Below are positions 6,321 to 12,962 of a stretch of DNA of 19,944 bases, piece after piece; the first letter of the stretch is position 1; each line of letters starts with the position of its first letter. Origin of the DNA: JAHEDH01 sp965364515 (GTDB taxonomy: Bacteria; Actinomycetota; Acidimicrobiia; Spongiisociales; ZC4RG35). The notes beneath the pieces are model-generated. The model worked only from the letters and a program-made list of their open reading frames with translations, was not told where the DNA came from and did not search any database. The position numbers were made by a program, and so were the translations under genes. The stretch is from the NCBI GenBank assembly GCA_965364515.1, contig CBDTXZ010000042.1, positions 1-19,944 of the forward strand. The letters are read 5' to 3'.

Positions 6321-7832
6321 TCAATGGCGTTCCCCGTCCCGTGCGTCCCAACGTTCCTCTGCCGCCGACACGATGCCGCGTGCCATCTGGGGGAACACGA
6401 AACCATGGAACGGGACGAGTGAGTACCAGTAGAGCCTTCCGAACAGCCCACGGGGCACGAAGGTCGCCCGCTGAACGAGGGAGCACTGCCCGTCGTCGTC
6501 TTCGATCTCCCACTCGAGCCACGCCTCGCCCGGAACCTTCATCTCTGCCTTGAGGGCGAGGGCCTGGTTCGAGCGGACGTCGACCACCCTCCAGAAGTCG
6601 AGTGCCTCCCCGCGTCTGATCTCTTCAGGGTGCCGACGGCCCCGTCGTAGGCCCGCTCCGCCGAGCACCTGATCCATCAGCCCGCGGATGTGCCAAGCCC
6701 AGCCGGCCGAGTAGTAGCCGGTGGCTCCGCCGACCCGTGAGAACGCCCAGAAGAGATCCTCTGCGGTGGCGCAGCTGTCCACACGTTGGACGTCGGTGAG
6801 GACGGTGCCGGTGGCGTACTCGGGATCGGAGGGGAGTGGCTTCGCCGGAGACCAGTCGGCCGGCGACCACCGGGTGGGAACCTGCGAGCTGTGAACGCGT
6901 TCGAGGGCTCGACCCACTGCCTGTTCGAAGGTGAGTGGCTCGTGTTCGATGATGTCGGCGATGGGGCGATTCTTGACGATGACCTCGTTCCGGAGGCTCT
7001 GCACGAGTTCCTCTGATGTGACGGGAGAGAGCGGAGTGACCAGTCCTATCCAGCGACCCGAGAGCCCCGGGCTGAGAACCGGGACCGGAATGATCGTCCT
7101 CGGCTTCAGTCCGGCCACCTTGGCGTACTTCTTGATCATCTCCTCGTAGGTCAGCACGTCGGGGCCGCCGATCTCGAGGACGCGACCCCTGGCGTCCGGA
7201 TTGTCGAGCACCGCGATGAGGTAGTGGAGCACATCGGTGATGGCGATGGGCTGGCACTTCGTTCGTACCCAGCGTGGTGTGATCATCACCGGGAGCACCT
7301 CTGTGAGGTATCGGAGCATCTCGAATGAGAGTGACCCGGATCCGATGACCACGGCGGCACGGAGCTCGGTCACGGGAACGGTGCCGGCGGCGAGAATCTG
7401 ACCCACCTCCTGTCTCGACAACAGATGCTGGGACAGTTCGGTCTCTTCATCCCCCAGTCCACTGAGATAGATGATCTGTTCCAGGTCGCTGTCATGGCTC
7501 GCCGACACCATGTTCAGTGCGGCTGTTCGATCGCGATTCGCATACCCCTCACCTCCACCCATCGAGTGGACGAGGTAGTAGGCCGCGGTACAGCCCTCGA
7601 TGGCCGCAGGAATCGTCGCTTCGTCCAGCAGATCGACCTGTCTGATCTCGACCTGATCCGCCCATGGCAGCACGTCGAGCTTGGTCGTGTCGCGGGAGGT
7701 GGCGACGACTTCGTGACCCTCTTCGAGCAGGCGGGTGATGAGCCGTCCGCCGACGTAGCCGCTTGCACCGAAGACCACGACCCTTCGGACGTCGGATTGC
7801 TCGGATGGCACCGATGCGGTCTGTTCGCTCAT
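6321..7832 (-). CDS. SDR-family NAD(P)-binding protein with C-terminal DUF2867
   Basis: 503 aa. The N-terminal half is an atypical short-chain dehydrogenase: a Rossmann glycine motif G22-A-S-G25-Y-V-G28, then TSRDTTKLDVL, VDLLD and YYLVHSMGG, as in NmrA/complex-I-subunit-like SDRs. The C-terminal half (from about residue 330, including AFSRVGGATGYYSAGWAWHI and the Trp/Phe-rich end) is DUF2867. This two-domain architecture is common in actinobacteria and proteobacteria, but its substrate is unknown. The ATG at 7832 overlaps the photolyase stop (ATGA), so it is the second gene of that operon and is likely expressed under the same light or stress control. The last residues end at WDARDGERH. Confidence 0.88.
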   Translation of the reverse strand: MSEQTASVPSEQSDVRRVVVFGASGYVGGRLITRLLEEGHEVVATSRDTTKLDVLPWADQVEIRQVDLLDEATIPAAIEGCTAAYYLVHSMGGGEGYANRDRTAALNMVSASHDSDLEQIIYLSGLGDEETELSQHLLSRQEVGQILAAGTVPVTELRAAVVIGSGSLSFEMLRYLTEVLPVMITPRWVRTKCQPIAITDVLHYLIAVLDNPDARGRVLEIGGPDVLTYEEMIKKYAKVAGLKPRTIIPVPVLSPGLSGRWIGLVTPLSPVTSEELVQSLRNEVIVKNRPIADIIEHEPLTFEQAVGRALERVHSSQVPTRWSPADWSPAKPLPSDPEYATGTVLTDVQRVDSCATAEDLFWAFSRVGGATGYYSAGWAWHIRGLMDQVLGGAGLRRGRRHPEEIRRGEALDFWRVVDVRSNQALALKAEMKVPGEAWLEWEIEDDDGQCSLVQRATFVPRGLFGRLYWYSLVPFHGFVFPQMARGIVSAAEERWDARDGERH

Positions 7833-9211
7833 CCGGCCACCTCGATCCCGACCGTCTCCGAGATCTGCCGCACGTACTCGTCCGGATCGGCCTTGCGTTC
7901 GAGTCCTGAGGCGGTCATGGTTCGAGTCTTGCCGAACACCTGCCGTTCCTGCCATGCACGGTCCCACAGACCGAAGACCCACCCGACGTTGCCGAAGGAG
8001 TTCGGGTCGCGCCCGTCGTAGAGATGTCGATTGTTCAAGGTGAGCACCGTCCTGTAGGCGTATTCGGGGGTGTTGGACCACTCGAGGATCTTCTTGCCCC
8101 AATACATCCTCATGTAGTTGTGGAGATAACCGGTTTCGCGCAGTTGGATCATCGCCGCGTTCCAGTACCGGTCATGGGTCTCGGCCCGCTCGAACTCGGT
8201 TCTCGTATAGACGTGTTCACGGGGGTCGTTTCGGTGCTCGGCCAAGGTCGTCTTGGCCCAGTCCGGCAGTGCGGAGTATCGGTCGTAGTCGGTCTCGAAT
8301 TCGACGTAGTTGAACCCGAGTTCCCGTCGCACGACGAGCTCTTCGAGGTACGCGTCGATCATCGCCTCGTCCGCTCCCGATCCTGCGATCTCGGTCGCCA
8401 CCCTGACGGGCGAGATGTGACCGAAGTGGAGGTACATCGACATGTGTGACACATTGCGGCTCTCGGGTCTGTTCCGCTGGTCGTCGTAGGTGGGAAGCAG
8501 CTCGTCGACGAAGGCGCGAAGGGTCGCACGCGCCTGGTGTTGGCCGCCCTCGAAGAGCCTCGTGCGGGTTCGGACCTCTGCTCCTTCATCCGCCGCTTCG
8601 ACCGAAGCCTGGATGTCGGATCGGCTGGCGCCGGGGATGGAGAGGTTGCTGCTCTTCTTGTCGAGAGTCGCCGTGTCGGGGAGATGGAGGAACTCGTCCA
8701 GATGGCGGTGGATCTTGGGTCTGATCGTTCTTGCTGCGTACTCACGCTTGTCGGACACGACGTGGGTGGGCACCACCACGGCGCCCTCGACCTCGGTGAC
8801 TCTCTTGCCGGTGCGTTCGACGACTTTCTCCAGCGTGGAGCGCTGGTGACGGAGATAGGTGCGGTCGGTGACGATTTCGGTGGCGTCACCGGCCACGTCG
8901 ACGACCTGATCGGCGATGTCCCCGATCCTGACCACCAAGGCGATGTTGCGTTGATCCAGTCCGGTTGCGACGGCGTGCAGACCATCGACGAGAAAGTCGA
9001 AGTGACGCCGCTGGGCTTCGGGATAGCTTGGATCCAGCACGAACAGTACGGCGAGCCGCTTGCCGGTCTCGTTGGCCCGCCCGATTGCGTGTTCGAGGGC
9101 CTCGTTGTCGTGAGTCCGGACGGCGCTGCTCATCCAATAGAGGGTGAAGCTGCCTTTCGACGGATCGGGCGGCCCGTGAGCGCGAAGCCGCTCAGGATGC
9201 GTGGTCGTCAT
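7829..9211 (-). CDS. phr: Deoxyribodipyrimidine photolyase, class II type
   Basis: 460 aa. The enzyme splits UV-induced cyclobutane pyrimidine dimers using reduced FAD and blue light. An N-terminal Rossmann-like antenna domain (about 20-170, starting FTLYWMSSAVRTHDNEAL) is followed by the helical FAD domain. The class II signatures are clear: SHMSMYLHFGHISPV, the RRELGFNYVEF block, LHNYMRMYWGKKILEW, and LYDGRDPNSFGNVGWVFG with WDRAWQER after it. The length is normal for the class. It leads a two-gene operon with the SDR/DUF2867 gene. A SigF-like promoter (GGATT-N16-GGGTAA) sits 9 nt before the ATG, which would tie repair to the stress sigma factor encoded nearby. Confidence 0.93.
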   Translation of the reverse strand: MTTTHPERLRAHGPPDPSKGSFTLYWMSSAVRTHDNEALEHAIGRANETGKRLAVLFVLDPSYPEAQRRHFDFLVDGLHAVATGLDQRNIALVVRIGDIADQVVDVAGDATEIVTDRTYLRHQRSTLEKVVERTGKRVTEVEGAVVVPTHVVSDKREYAARTIRPKIHRHLDEFLHLPDTATLDKKSSNLSIPGASRSDIQASVEAADEGAEVRTRTRLFEGGQHQARATLRAFVDELLPTYDDQRNRPESRNVSHMSMYLHFGHISPVRVATEIAGSGADEAMIDAYLEELVVRRELGFNYVEFETDYDRYSALPDWAKTTLAEHRNDPREHVYTRTEFERAETHDRYWNAAMIQLRETGYLHNYMRMYWGKKILEWSNTPEYAYRTVLTLNNRHLYDGRDPNSFGNVGWVFGLWDRAWQERQVFGKTRTMTASGLERKADPDEYVRQISETVGIEVAG

Positions 9212-9220
9212 GTGGCCGAG

Positions 9221-9247
9221 TTACCCCCTGGAGGCTCGGACCAATCC
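9221..9247 (-). promoter_or_regulatory. Possible SigF-type promoter of the photolyase operon
   Basis: On the minus strand, GGATT (9247-9243) and GGGTAA (9226-9221) are separated by 16 nt. This fits the SigF consensus GGTTT-N15-17-GGGTA with one mismatch in the -35 box. The -10 ends 9 nt from the photolyase ATG, so the leader would be almost absent. It shares GGGGTAACTC with the stronger promoter at 12834-12858. Confidence 0.5.
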
Positions 9248-9265
9248 ATTCCCGATGTCCGGGGG

Positions 9266-9637
9266 TCAGGCGAGGAACTCGAATTCGATCGAGCCCTCTC
9301 CGGTCTCGACCCGATCCGCCAGGGTGTCGAGCACCCGCTGGACCAGGAAGCTCGGCGTCCCGGTCCACTCGGGCTCGATGGCGACCATCCGAACCGTGAT
9401 CGCTTCGCCCGTCCTGTCGACGTCGACCCGGATCGAATCCGCCTGGACACTCTCGACGAGATCGATGTAGGACTCGAACAGAGCCGTCTGGAGGTCGGCG
9501 AGACGGCCGATTCCCATCGCTCTCGTGTCCGCGGCAGAGGTCACCAGGTTCGCAATCAGCCCGCTGGAACGAAGATCACACGGCGTGATGGTGGAGGCCC
9601 GGAGCGCGTCGTCGTTGGAGTTATGCACGCCACGCAT
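9266..9637 (-). CDS. Degenerate RsbW/GHKL-like regulatory protein
   Basis: 123 aa from ATG 9637. A GTG at 9628 is a possible leaderless start because TACCAT (9641-9636) ends 7 nt before it. The body looks like a small GHKL (RsbW/SpoIIAB) fold: a long helix with LADLQTALFESYIDLVES, then strands SIRVDVDRTGEAITVRMVA, and a final strand SIEFEFLA. In the helix, the position of the Mg/ATP-binding Asn (E-x-x-x-N) is occupied by Asp (E55...D59), and no DxGxG or glycine lid is seen. Nucleotide binding is therefore doubtful. The same design occurs in the two plus-strand neighbours, and the gene is divergent from the STAS gene. A role as binding partner in the sigma module is inferred from context, since similarity is weak. 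Confidence 0.6.
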   Translation of the reverse strand: MRGVHNSNDDALRASTITPCDLRSSGLIANLVTSAADTRAMGIGRLADLQTALFESYIDLVESVQADSIRVDVDRTGEAITVRMVAIEPEWTGTPSFLVQRVLDTLADRVETGEGSIEFEFLA

Positions 9638-9645
9638 GGTACTTT
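9615..9645 (+). promoter_or_regulatory. Candidate promoter for the STAS-sigma operon, overlapping the divergent promoter
   Basis: TTGGAG (9615-9620) and TACTTT (9640-9645) are 19 nt apart, a little long for a housekeeping promoter. The -10 overlaps TACCAT (9641-9636) on the other strand, so the divergent degenerate-RsbW gene and the sigma operon could be controlled together. No GGGTA box precedes the operon, so it need not depend on its own sigma factor. Confidence 0.35.
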
Positions 9646-9676
9646 GGGGTCGAAGGTTGTTTCAGGAGGACCTGAC

Positions 9677-10000
9677 TTGGACATGGACATCTCGACACGG
9701 GACGAGAACGGCTGGCTGTTGGTGCAGCCCGCCGGGGAGATCGACATCGCTACGGCCGATGCCGTCGATGCCCATCTCGCCGAGAATCGGGACACGATCC
9801 TCGATCTGTCGGGTGTGACCTTCATGGATTCCACCGGTTTGAGGACGCTCGTCGGGGTTCACAATCGCCTGAAGGAGTCCAACCATCGTCTTCGCATCGT
9901 GATCCCGGACGGCCCGGTGGAGCGGATCATCTCCATCACCGGCCTCACCGGCGCACTCGACACGGTCCAGAGCCTCGAAGACGCAATCTCCTCCGGCTGA
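9677..10000 (+). CDS. STAS-domain anti-anti-sigma factor (RsbV/SpoIIAA type)
   Basis: 107 aa. The protein is a complete single STAS domain: opening strands GWLLVQPAGEIDIATA, then TILDLSGVTFMDSTGLRTLV, and a C-terminal helix SLEDAISSG. Ser52 in the MDSTG motif is the expected phosphorylation site. In this family the unphosphorylated form captures the anti-sigma kinase and frees the sigma factor. The TTG start at 9677 is chosen because AGGAGG (9664-9669) is 7 nt upstream. The in-frame ATG at 9683 would be 13 nt away. It is the first gene of an operon with a degenerate RsbW-like gene 3 nt downstream and the fused sigma factor. No PP2C phosphatase is in the window to reset it. Confidence 0.92.
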   Translation: MDMDISTRDENGWLLVQPAGEIDIATADAVDAHLAENRDTILDLSGVTFMDSTGLRTLVGVHNRLKESNHRLRIVIPDGPVERIISITGLTGALDTVQSLEDAISSG

Positions 10001-10003
10001 CCG

Positions 10004-10327
10004 TTGAGCGACTATCGGCTGACCGTTTCTTCCCACGTCGACGCTCCGCGTCTCGCACGTGTCTTCGCCAGAGGACTCATCGAGCGAATCGACATCTCCG
10101 ATGACGCCAGGACAGCCGTCGTGCTCATGGTCTCGGATGCAGCTTCTGACTCGGTGCGCTCGGGTCACTCGATCACCCTTTCGGGAGTCGATTCCGGCGA
10201 CGGCTGCCTGCTCACCATCGAGGGGTCGGACATCGCGGAGCCGACCGTCGCCCACATGCCGGAGGGGCTCGAGGTCGATCTCGCAGACGGAATCCTGACC
10301 ATTGGGATCGGGACAACGCATGAGTGA
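10004..10327 (+). CDS. Degenerate RsbW/GHKL-like anti-sigma-type protein
   Basis: 107 aa with a TTG start 3 nt after the STAS stop. There is no clear ribosome binding site, so it is probably translationally coupled. The sequence follows the small anti-sigma kinase fold: strand YRLTVSSHVDAPRLARV, helix FARGLIERI, helix ARTAVVLMVSDAASDSV, strands SITLSGVDSGDGCLLTIEG, and a last strand ILTIGIGTT. The helix aligns with the canonical SEL-xx-N box as S-D45-A-A-S-D49, so the Asn that binds Mg-ATP is Asp, and the G1 and G2 boxes are absent. It cannot easily be a kinase, and a binding or scaffold role between STAS and sigma is inferred. The stop overlaps the sigma factor start by 8 nt, which ties the two stoichiometrically. 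Confidence 0.75.
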   Translation: MSDYRLTVSSHVDAPRLARVFARGLIERIDISDDARTAVVLMVSDAASDSVRSGHSITLSGVDSGDGCLLTIEGSDIAEPTVAHMPEGLEVDLADGILTIGIGTTHE

Positions 10328-11396
10328 GAGGACGACCGCCTCGTTCGACGTCGACGACGCCGCTGGCCGCTATCTGCGAAGCCACGTTCTCGACGCGCTT
10401 CCCAAGCTGCCCCCTCGTCGACGGGCCGAGATCGAGCTGGCGGTGGCCGAACTCGCCGGTCACGTCATCGAGGCGGGTGCCGCCACGGCGAGTGTCTCCA
10501 TCACCGCCGACACGCGCTCGGTGGTCGTGGACGTGTCCACGACGGAATCTCTCCAGGTCCCGGAGGTCGATCCGATGCGGGCCCGCGTGCTCGACTACGT
10601 CACCGACTCGTGGTGGTCGGACGGGTCGGACGCAGGTGCCAAACTCGTCTTGCGCCCGACGTCGACGCTGACGCTCGAGGACACCGATGAGCGGGACCTG
10701 TTTCTCCGGATCGACACCGATGACGACGCCAGGGACATCCTCTTCGAGAAGTACTCATACCTCCCCGACCGCATCAGCCGCCGCTTTCGGGGAAAGGGAA
10801 TCGCCCAGGACGACGTCGAACAGGTGGCGCGATTTGCGTTGGTGAAGGCGATGGGCCGCTTCGACGTCGATCACGGTGCTTCGTTCGCTTCGTTCGCGGC
10901 CAGGACCATCTCGGGTGAGCTGAAGCGACTCCTTCGCGACAAAGCATGGTCGGTTCGGGTGCCTCGGGGTCTGCAGGAGCGGGTGCTTCGAGTCAATCGG
11001 GCCAGTTCACAGCTCCACCAGCAGCTCGGAAGGGTGCCGACGGTCGCCGACATCGCAGAGGATCTCGAGATCGGCGAAGACGAAGTGATCGAGGCGCTGA
11101 CCGCGGGCTCGTCGTATCGATCGGCGAGCCTCGACGCTCCACTCGGGTCCGATGACGATCGGACTCACAAGGAGGCGCTCGGGGATGTCGATCTGAAGAT
11201 GGCGCTCGCCGCCGAGTGGTCCGATCTCCAGGACGCAATCGAGGACCTCGACGAGCGCGACGTCGAGATTCTGTTTCTCCGCTTCTACGAGGACCTCACC
11301 CAGACCGAGATCGCCGAGAAGATCGGTGTATCACAGATGCATGTCTCTCGATTGATCCGAGGAGCTCTGGCAACGCTCAGAGACCGCCTCGAATGA
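10320..11396 (+). CDS. SigB/SigF/SigG-family sigma factor with N-terminal degenerate RsbW-like domain
   Basis: 358 aa. Residues 1-115 are not sigma sequence: they follow the RsbW/GHKL pattern (FDVDDAAGRYLRSHVLDAL, then helix AEIELAVAELAGHVIEAG, strands ASVSITADTRSVVVDVS). E44 is kept, but the Asn of the ATP site is His48 and the glycine boxes are missing. A linker at about 116-128 leads to a complete group 3 sigma factor: region 2 (RIDTDDDARDILFEKYSYLP through FASFAARTISGELKRLLRDK), region 3 (VPRGLQERVLRVNRASSQL to DIAEDLEIGEDEVIEAL) and region 4 helix-turn-helix (LTQTEIAEKIGVSQMHVSRL). The ATG at 10320 overlaps the previous gene by 8 nt. SigF-type promoters lie just downstream, so they are its likely targets. 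The fusion suggests built-in inhibition or partner docking, which is inference. Confidence 0.92.
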   Translation: MSERTTASFDVDDAAGRYLRSHVLDALPKLPPRRRAEIELAVAELAGHVIEAGAATASVSITADTRSVVVDVSTTESLQVPEVDPMRARVLDYVTDSWWSDGSDAGAKLVLRPTSTLTLEDTDERDLFLRIDTDDDARDILFEKYSYLPDRISRRFRGKGIAQDDVEQVARFALVKAMGRFDVDHGASFASFAARTISGELKRLLRDKAWSVRVPRGLQERVLRVNRASSQLHQQLGRVPTVADIAEDLEIGEDEVIEALTAGSSYRSASLDAPLGSDDDRTHKEALGDVDLKMALAAEWSDLQDAIEDLDERDVEILFLRFYEDLTQTEIAEKIGVSQMHVSRLIRGALATLRDRLE

Positions 11397-11421
11397 TTCC
11401 GGGCGGTCCGCTCGACTCCGT

Positions 11422-11447
11422 GTTTAGGCGATCGGGGGTCGGGGTAT
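11422..11447 (+). promoter_or_regulatory. SigF/SigB-type promoter for the Cys/His protein-reductase pair
   Basis: GTTTAG (11422-11427) and GGGTAT (11442-11447) are separated by 14 nt, a near-perfect match to the SigB/SigF consensus GTTTAA-N12-15-GGGTAT. It lies 25 nt after the sigma factor stop and 33 nt before the next ATG. Confidence 0.85.
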
Positions 11448-11480
11448 CAGACCCTTCGCCTGCTACCGAGAGAGGACATC

Positions 11481-11666
11481 ATGGACCAGGTGTTGACAGG
11501 ATCGAAGCCCCTTCAGAGCGGTCGCCGTCCCAAGACCAAAGCCGCCGGTCGAGTCTGTCTCGACGAGCGTTGCAGCACCGTCTTGAGCCGCTACAACACT
11601 CGCGACACGTGTTTTCATCACACGCCGGTGAGGTTCCCCAGGGTTCGAGGCCAAGTCGCATCCTGA
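11481..11666 (+). CDS. Small basic Cys/His protein, 61 aa, possible zinc finger
   Basis: A GAGAGGA ribosome binding site lies 5 nt before the ATG. The N-terminal 20 residues are basic and unstructured-looking (GSKPLQSGRRPKTK). The core holds C-x4-C-x11-C-x2-H: CLDERCSTVL, then SRYNTRDTCFHHT, a pattern typical of a single small zinc-binding knuckle. The S-x-Y-N after the second Cys followed by C-x2-H recalls short actinobacterial proteins of unknown function that carry LSxYN between Cys residues. A strong SigF-type promoter drives it, and the reductase gene follows 16 nt later, so it should be a stress-induced protein. The biochemical role is unknown: nucleic-acid or sigma/RNA-polymerase binding are possibilities only. 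Confidence 0.7.
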   Translation: MDQVLTGSKPLQSGRRPKTKAAGRVCLDERCSTVLSRYNTRDTCFHHTPVRFPRVRGQVAS

Positions 11667-11682
11667 CCCCGGTGGCGGGTTC

Positions 11683-12402
11683 GTGAACGAACGCGCCACC
11701 GACACAGATCTCGAACGGCTCTATCTGGGCGATAATCGGATCGCTCCCTGGCTCTACGTCAACATGGTCACCACCATCGACGGGGCCGTGACGATCGACG
11801 GCCGCTCCTCGTCGATCGGGGACGAGCAGGACTCGGTCGTGTTCCGGGCGCTGAGGGCTGTCGCCGATGTCGTGCTGGTTGCGGCTGCGACGGCCCGAGA
11901 AGAGGGATACAAGAAACCGCGCCTGCCGGAGCATCTGATCGAATGGCGTCGTAGTCGAGCGCTCCCAGAGCTCCCGAGGATCGCACTCGTGTCGAGCAGT
12001 CTGAAGTTCGACATCGAGCCGTTCGATGACCACCCTCCGATCATCATCACAGACGAATCGTCACCTCCCGATGTCCGCCGAGATCTCGAGTCGGTTACGG
12101 ACGTGATCGTGGCCGGCTCCGATCGCGTGGATCTTCGAGACGCGATCGGGCGGCTGCGGGTGAACGGATTCGGCCGGATCCTCTGCGAGGGCGGACCGTC
12201 GCTGAACGGTCAACTGGCCGCTGCGAACCTCGTCGACGAGTGGTGCGTCACCGTGGCACCGCTGGTGGTTGGGGGAGAATCCAGGAGAATCGTGGCCGGC
12301 CCGATCGTCGACCCAGAAGATCGAACGTATCGACTGGACCGAGTCGTCACCGGAACGACGTCTCTGTTCACACGATGGGTGCGGAACGAGTCTGTGCCCT
12401 GA
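11683..12402 (+). CDS. RibD C-terminal-like (pyrimidine/dihydrofolate) reductase family protein
   Basis: 239 aa, a single RibD_C / DHFR-like domain. Family blocks are the opening PWLYVNMVTTIDGAVTIDG, the NADPH-region segment SVVFRALRAVADVVLVAAATARE, and the C-terminal RILCEGGPSLNGQLAAANLVDEW followed by APLVVGG. In RibD this domain reduces the ribosyl group of a pyrimidine intermediate in riboflavin synthesis with NADPH. No deaminase half is attached and no rib genes are near, so it may act on another substrate. The GTG at 11683 gives full family length. It lies 16 nt after the small Cys/His gene and probably shares its SigF-type promoter. Confidence 0.87.
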   Translation: MNERATDTDLERLYLGDNRIAPWLYVNMVTTIDGAVTIDGRSSSIGDEQDSVVFRALRAVADVVLVAAATAREEGYKKPRLPEHLIEWRRSRALPELPRIALVSSSLKFDIEPFDDHPPIIITDESSPPDVRRDLESVTDVIVAGSDRVDLRDAIGRLRVNGFGRILCEGGPSLNGQLAAANLVDEWCVTVAPLVVGGESRRIVAGPIVDPEDRTYRLDRVVTGTTSLFTRWVRNESVP

Positions 12403-12425
12403 AGCCGCCCAGTCGGGAAGGCCCT

Positions 12426-12821
12426 TCAGGCGAGGACCGCCCAGACCGATCCCGTCGAGCGATCGAAACCCCATTGATCTGCGACGGCTTCGACGATCAT
12501 GAGTCCACGACCCGTGGATTCCATGTGGCCGGGAGCGTTGTCTTCGAAGTCGAAGCCTGGATGTGCTGGCTGGCTCACTTCGAGGCGAACGGAGCCGCCG
12601 TCGCCGTCCTCGCTCACCGAAACGGTGATGTGACCTGCGTCCCGCCCGCCATGCAGGACTGCATTGGTCACCAACTCACTGACGATGAGCTTGGCGGATT
12701 CGACGGCGGGATGACGGTCGAGAACGTCGACGATGAACCGACGAGCATCTCCCGGCGCGGCAGGCGTCGGATTCAGATGAACCGCAACGGTGCGGCGGGT
12801 CGTGTTCTCGGTCTCGTGCAT
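12426..12821 (-). CDS. RsbW-like ATP-binding anti-sigma regulator (HATPase_c_2)
   Basis: 131 aa. Unlike the three degenerate copies nearby, this one keeps the nucleotide site: E49-L-V-T-N53 in LIVSELVTNAVLHGG and the glycine lid ESTGRGLMIVEAVADQWGF at about residues 101-119. The G1 aspartate position reads EVSQPAHPG with Gln84 rather than the usual Asp, a notable deviation that could weaken adenine binding. Such proteins phosphorylate STAS partners on Ser and hold SigB/F-type sigma factors. The gene is convergent with the reductase gene and divergent from dps. A strong SigF-type promoter ends 12 nt before its ATG, suggesting negative feedback on the sigma factor. Which sigma factor it binds is inferred from proximity. 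Confidence 0.88.
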   Translation of the reverse strand: MHETENTTRRTVAVHLNPTPAAPGDARRFIVDVLDRHPAVESAKLIVSELVTNAVLHGGRDAGHITVSVSEDGDGGSVRLEVSQPAHPGFDFEDNAPGHMESTGRGLMIVEAVADQWGFDRSTGSVWAVLA

Positions 12822-12833
12822 GACCGCAAAGAG

Positions 12834-12858
12834 TTACCCCGTGAACGCCGTCTCAAAC
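12834..12858 (-). promoter_or_regulatory. SigF-type promoter of the RsbW-like gene
   Basis: On the minus strand GTTTGA (12858-12853) and GGGTAA (12839-12834) are separated by 13 nt, and GGGTTT/GGGGTAA fits the SigF consensus. The -10 ends 12 nt before the ATG at 12821, so the mRNA would be nearly leaderless. Confidence 0.78.
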
Positions 12859-12902
12859 CCGACGGCTCGAATTGAGCCATTCGATCGTGCCCCCGGGGCG
12901 AC

Positions 12903-12927
12903 GTTTACGGCGCTCACGTTCGGGTAT
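12903..12927 (+). promoter_or_regulatory. SigF/SigB-type promoter of dps
   Basis: GTTTAC (12903-12908) and GGGTAT (12922-12927) are separated by 13 nt, an excellent match to the SigB/SigF consensus. It lies 35 nt upstream of the Dps ATG, back to back with the minus-strand SigF promoter 44 nt away. Confidence 0.87.
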
Positions 12928-12962
12928 CGACTGTGGAGACGATTCGATAGGAGAACACGCAC

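Noticed and set aside
8537..9676. Upstream extension of the STAS frame
   Set aside because: Antisense to the photolyase and the degenerate RsbW-like gene. The AGGAGG site fixes the STAS start at 9677.
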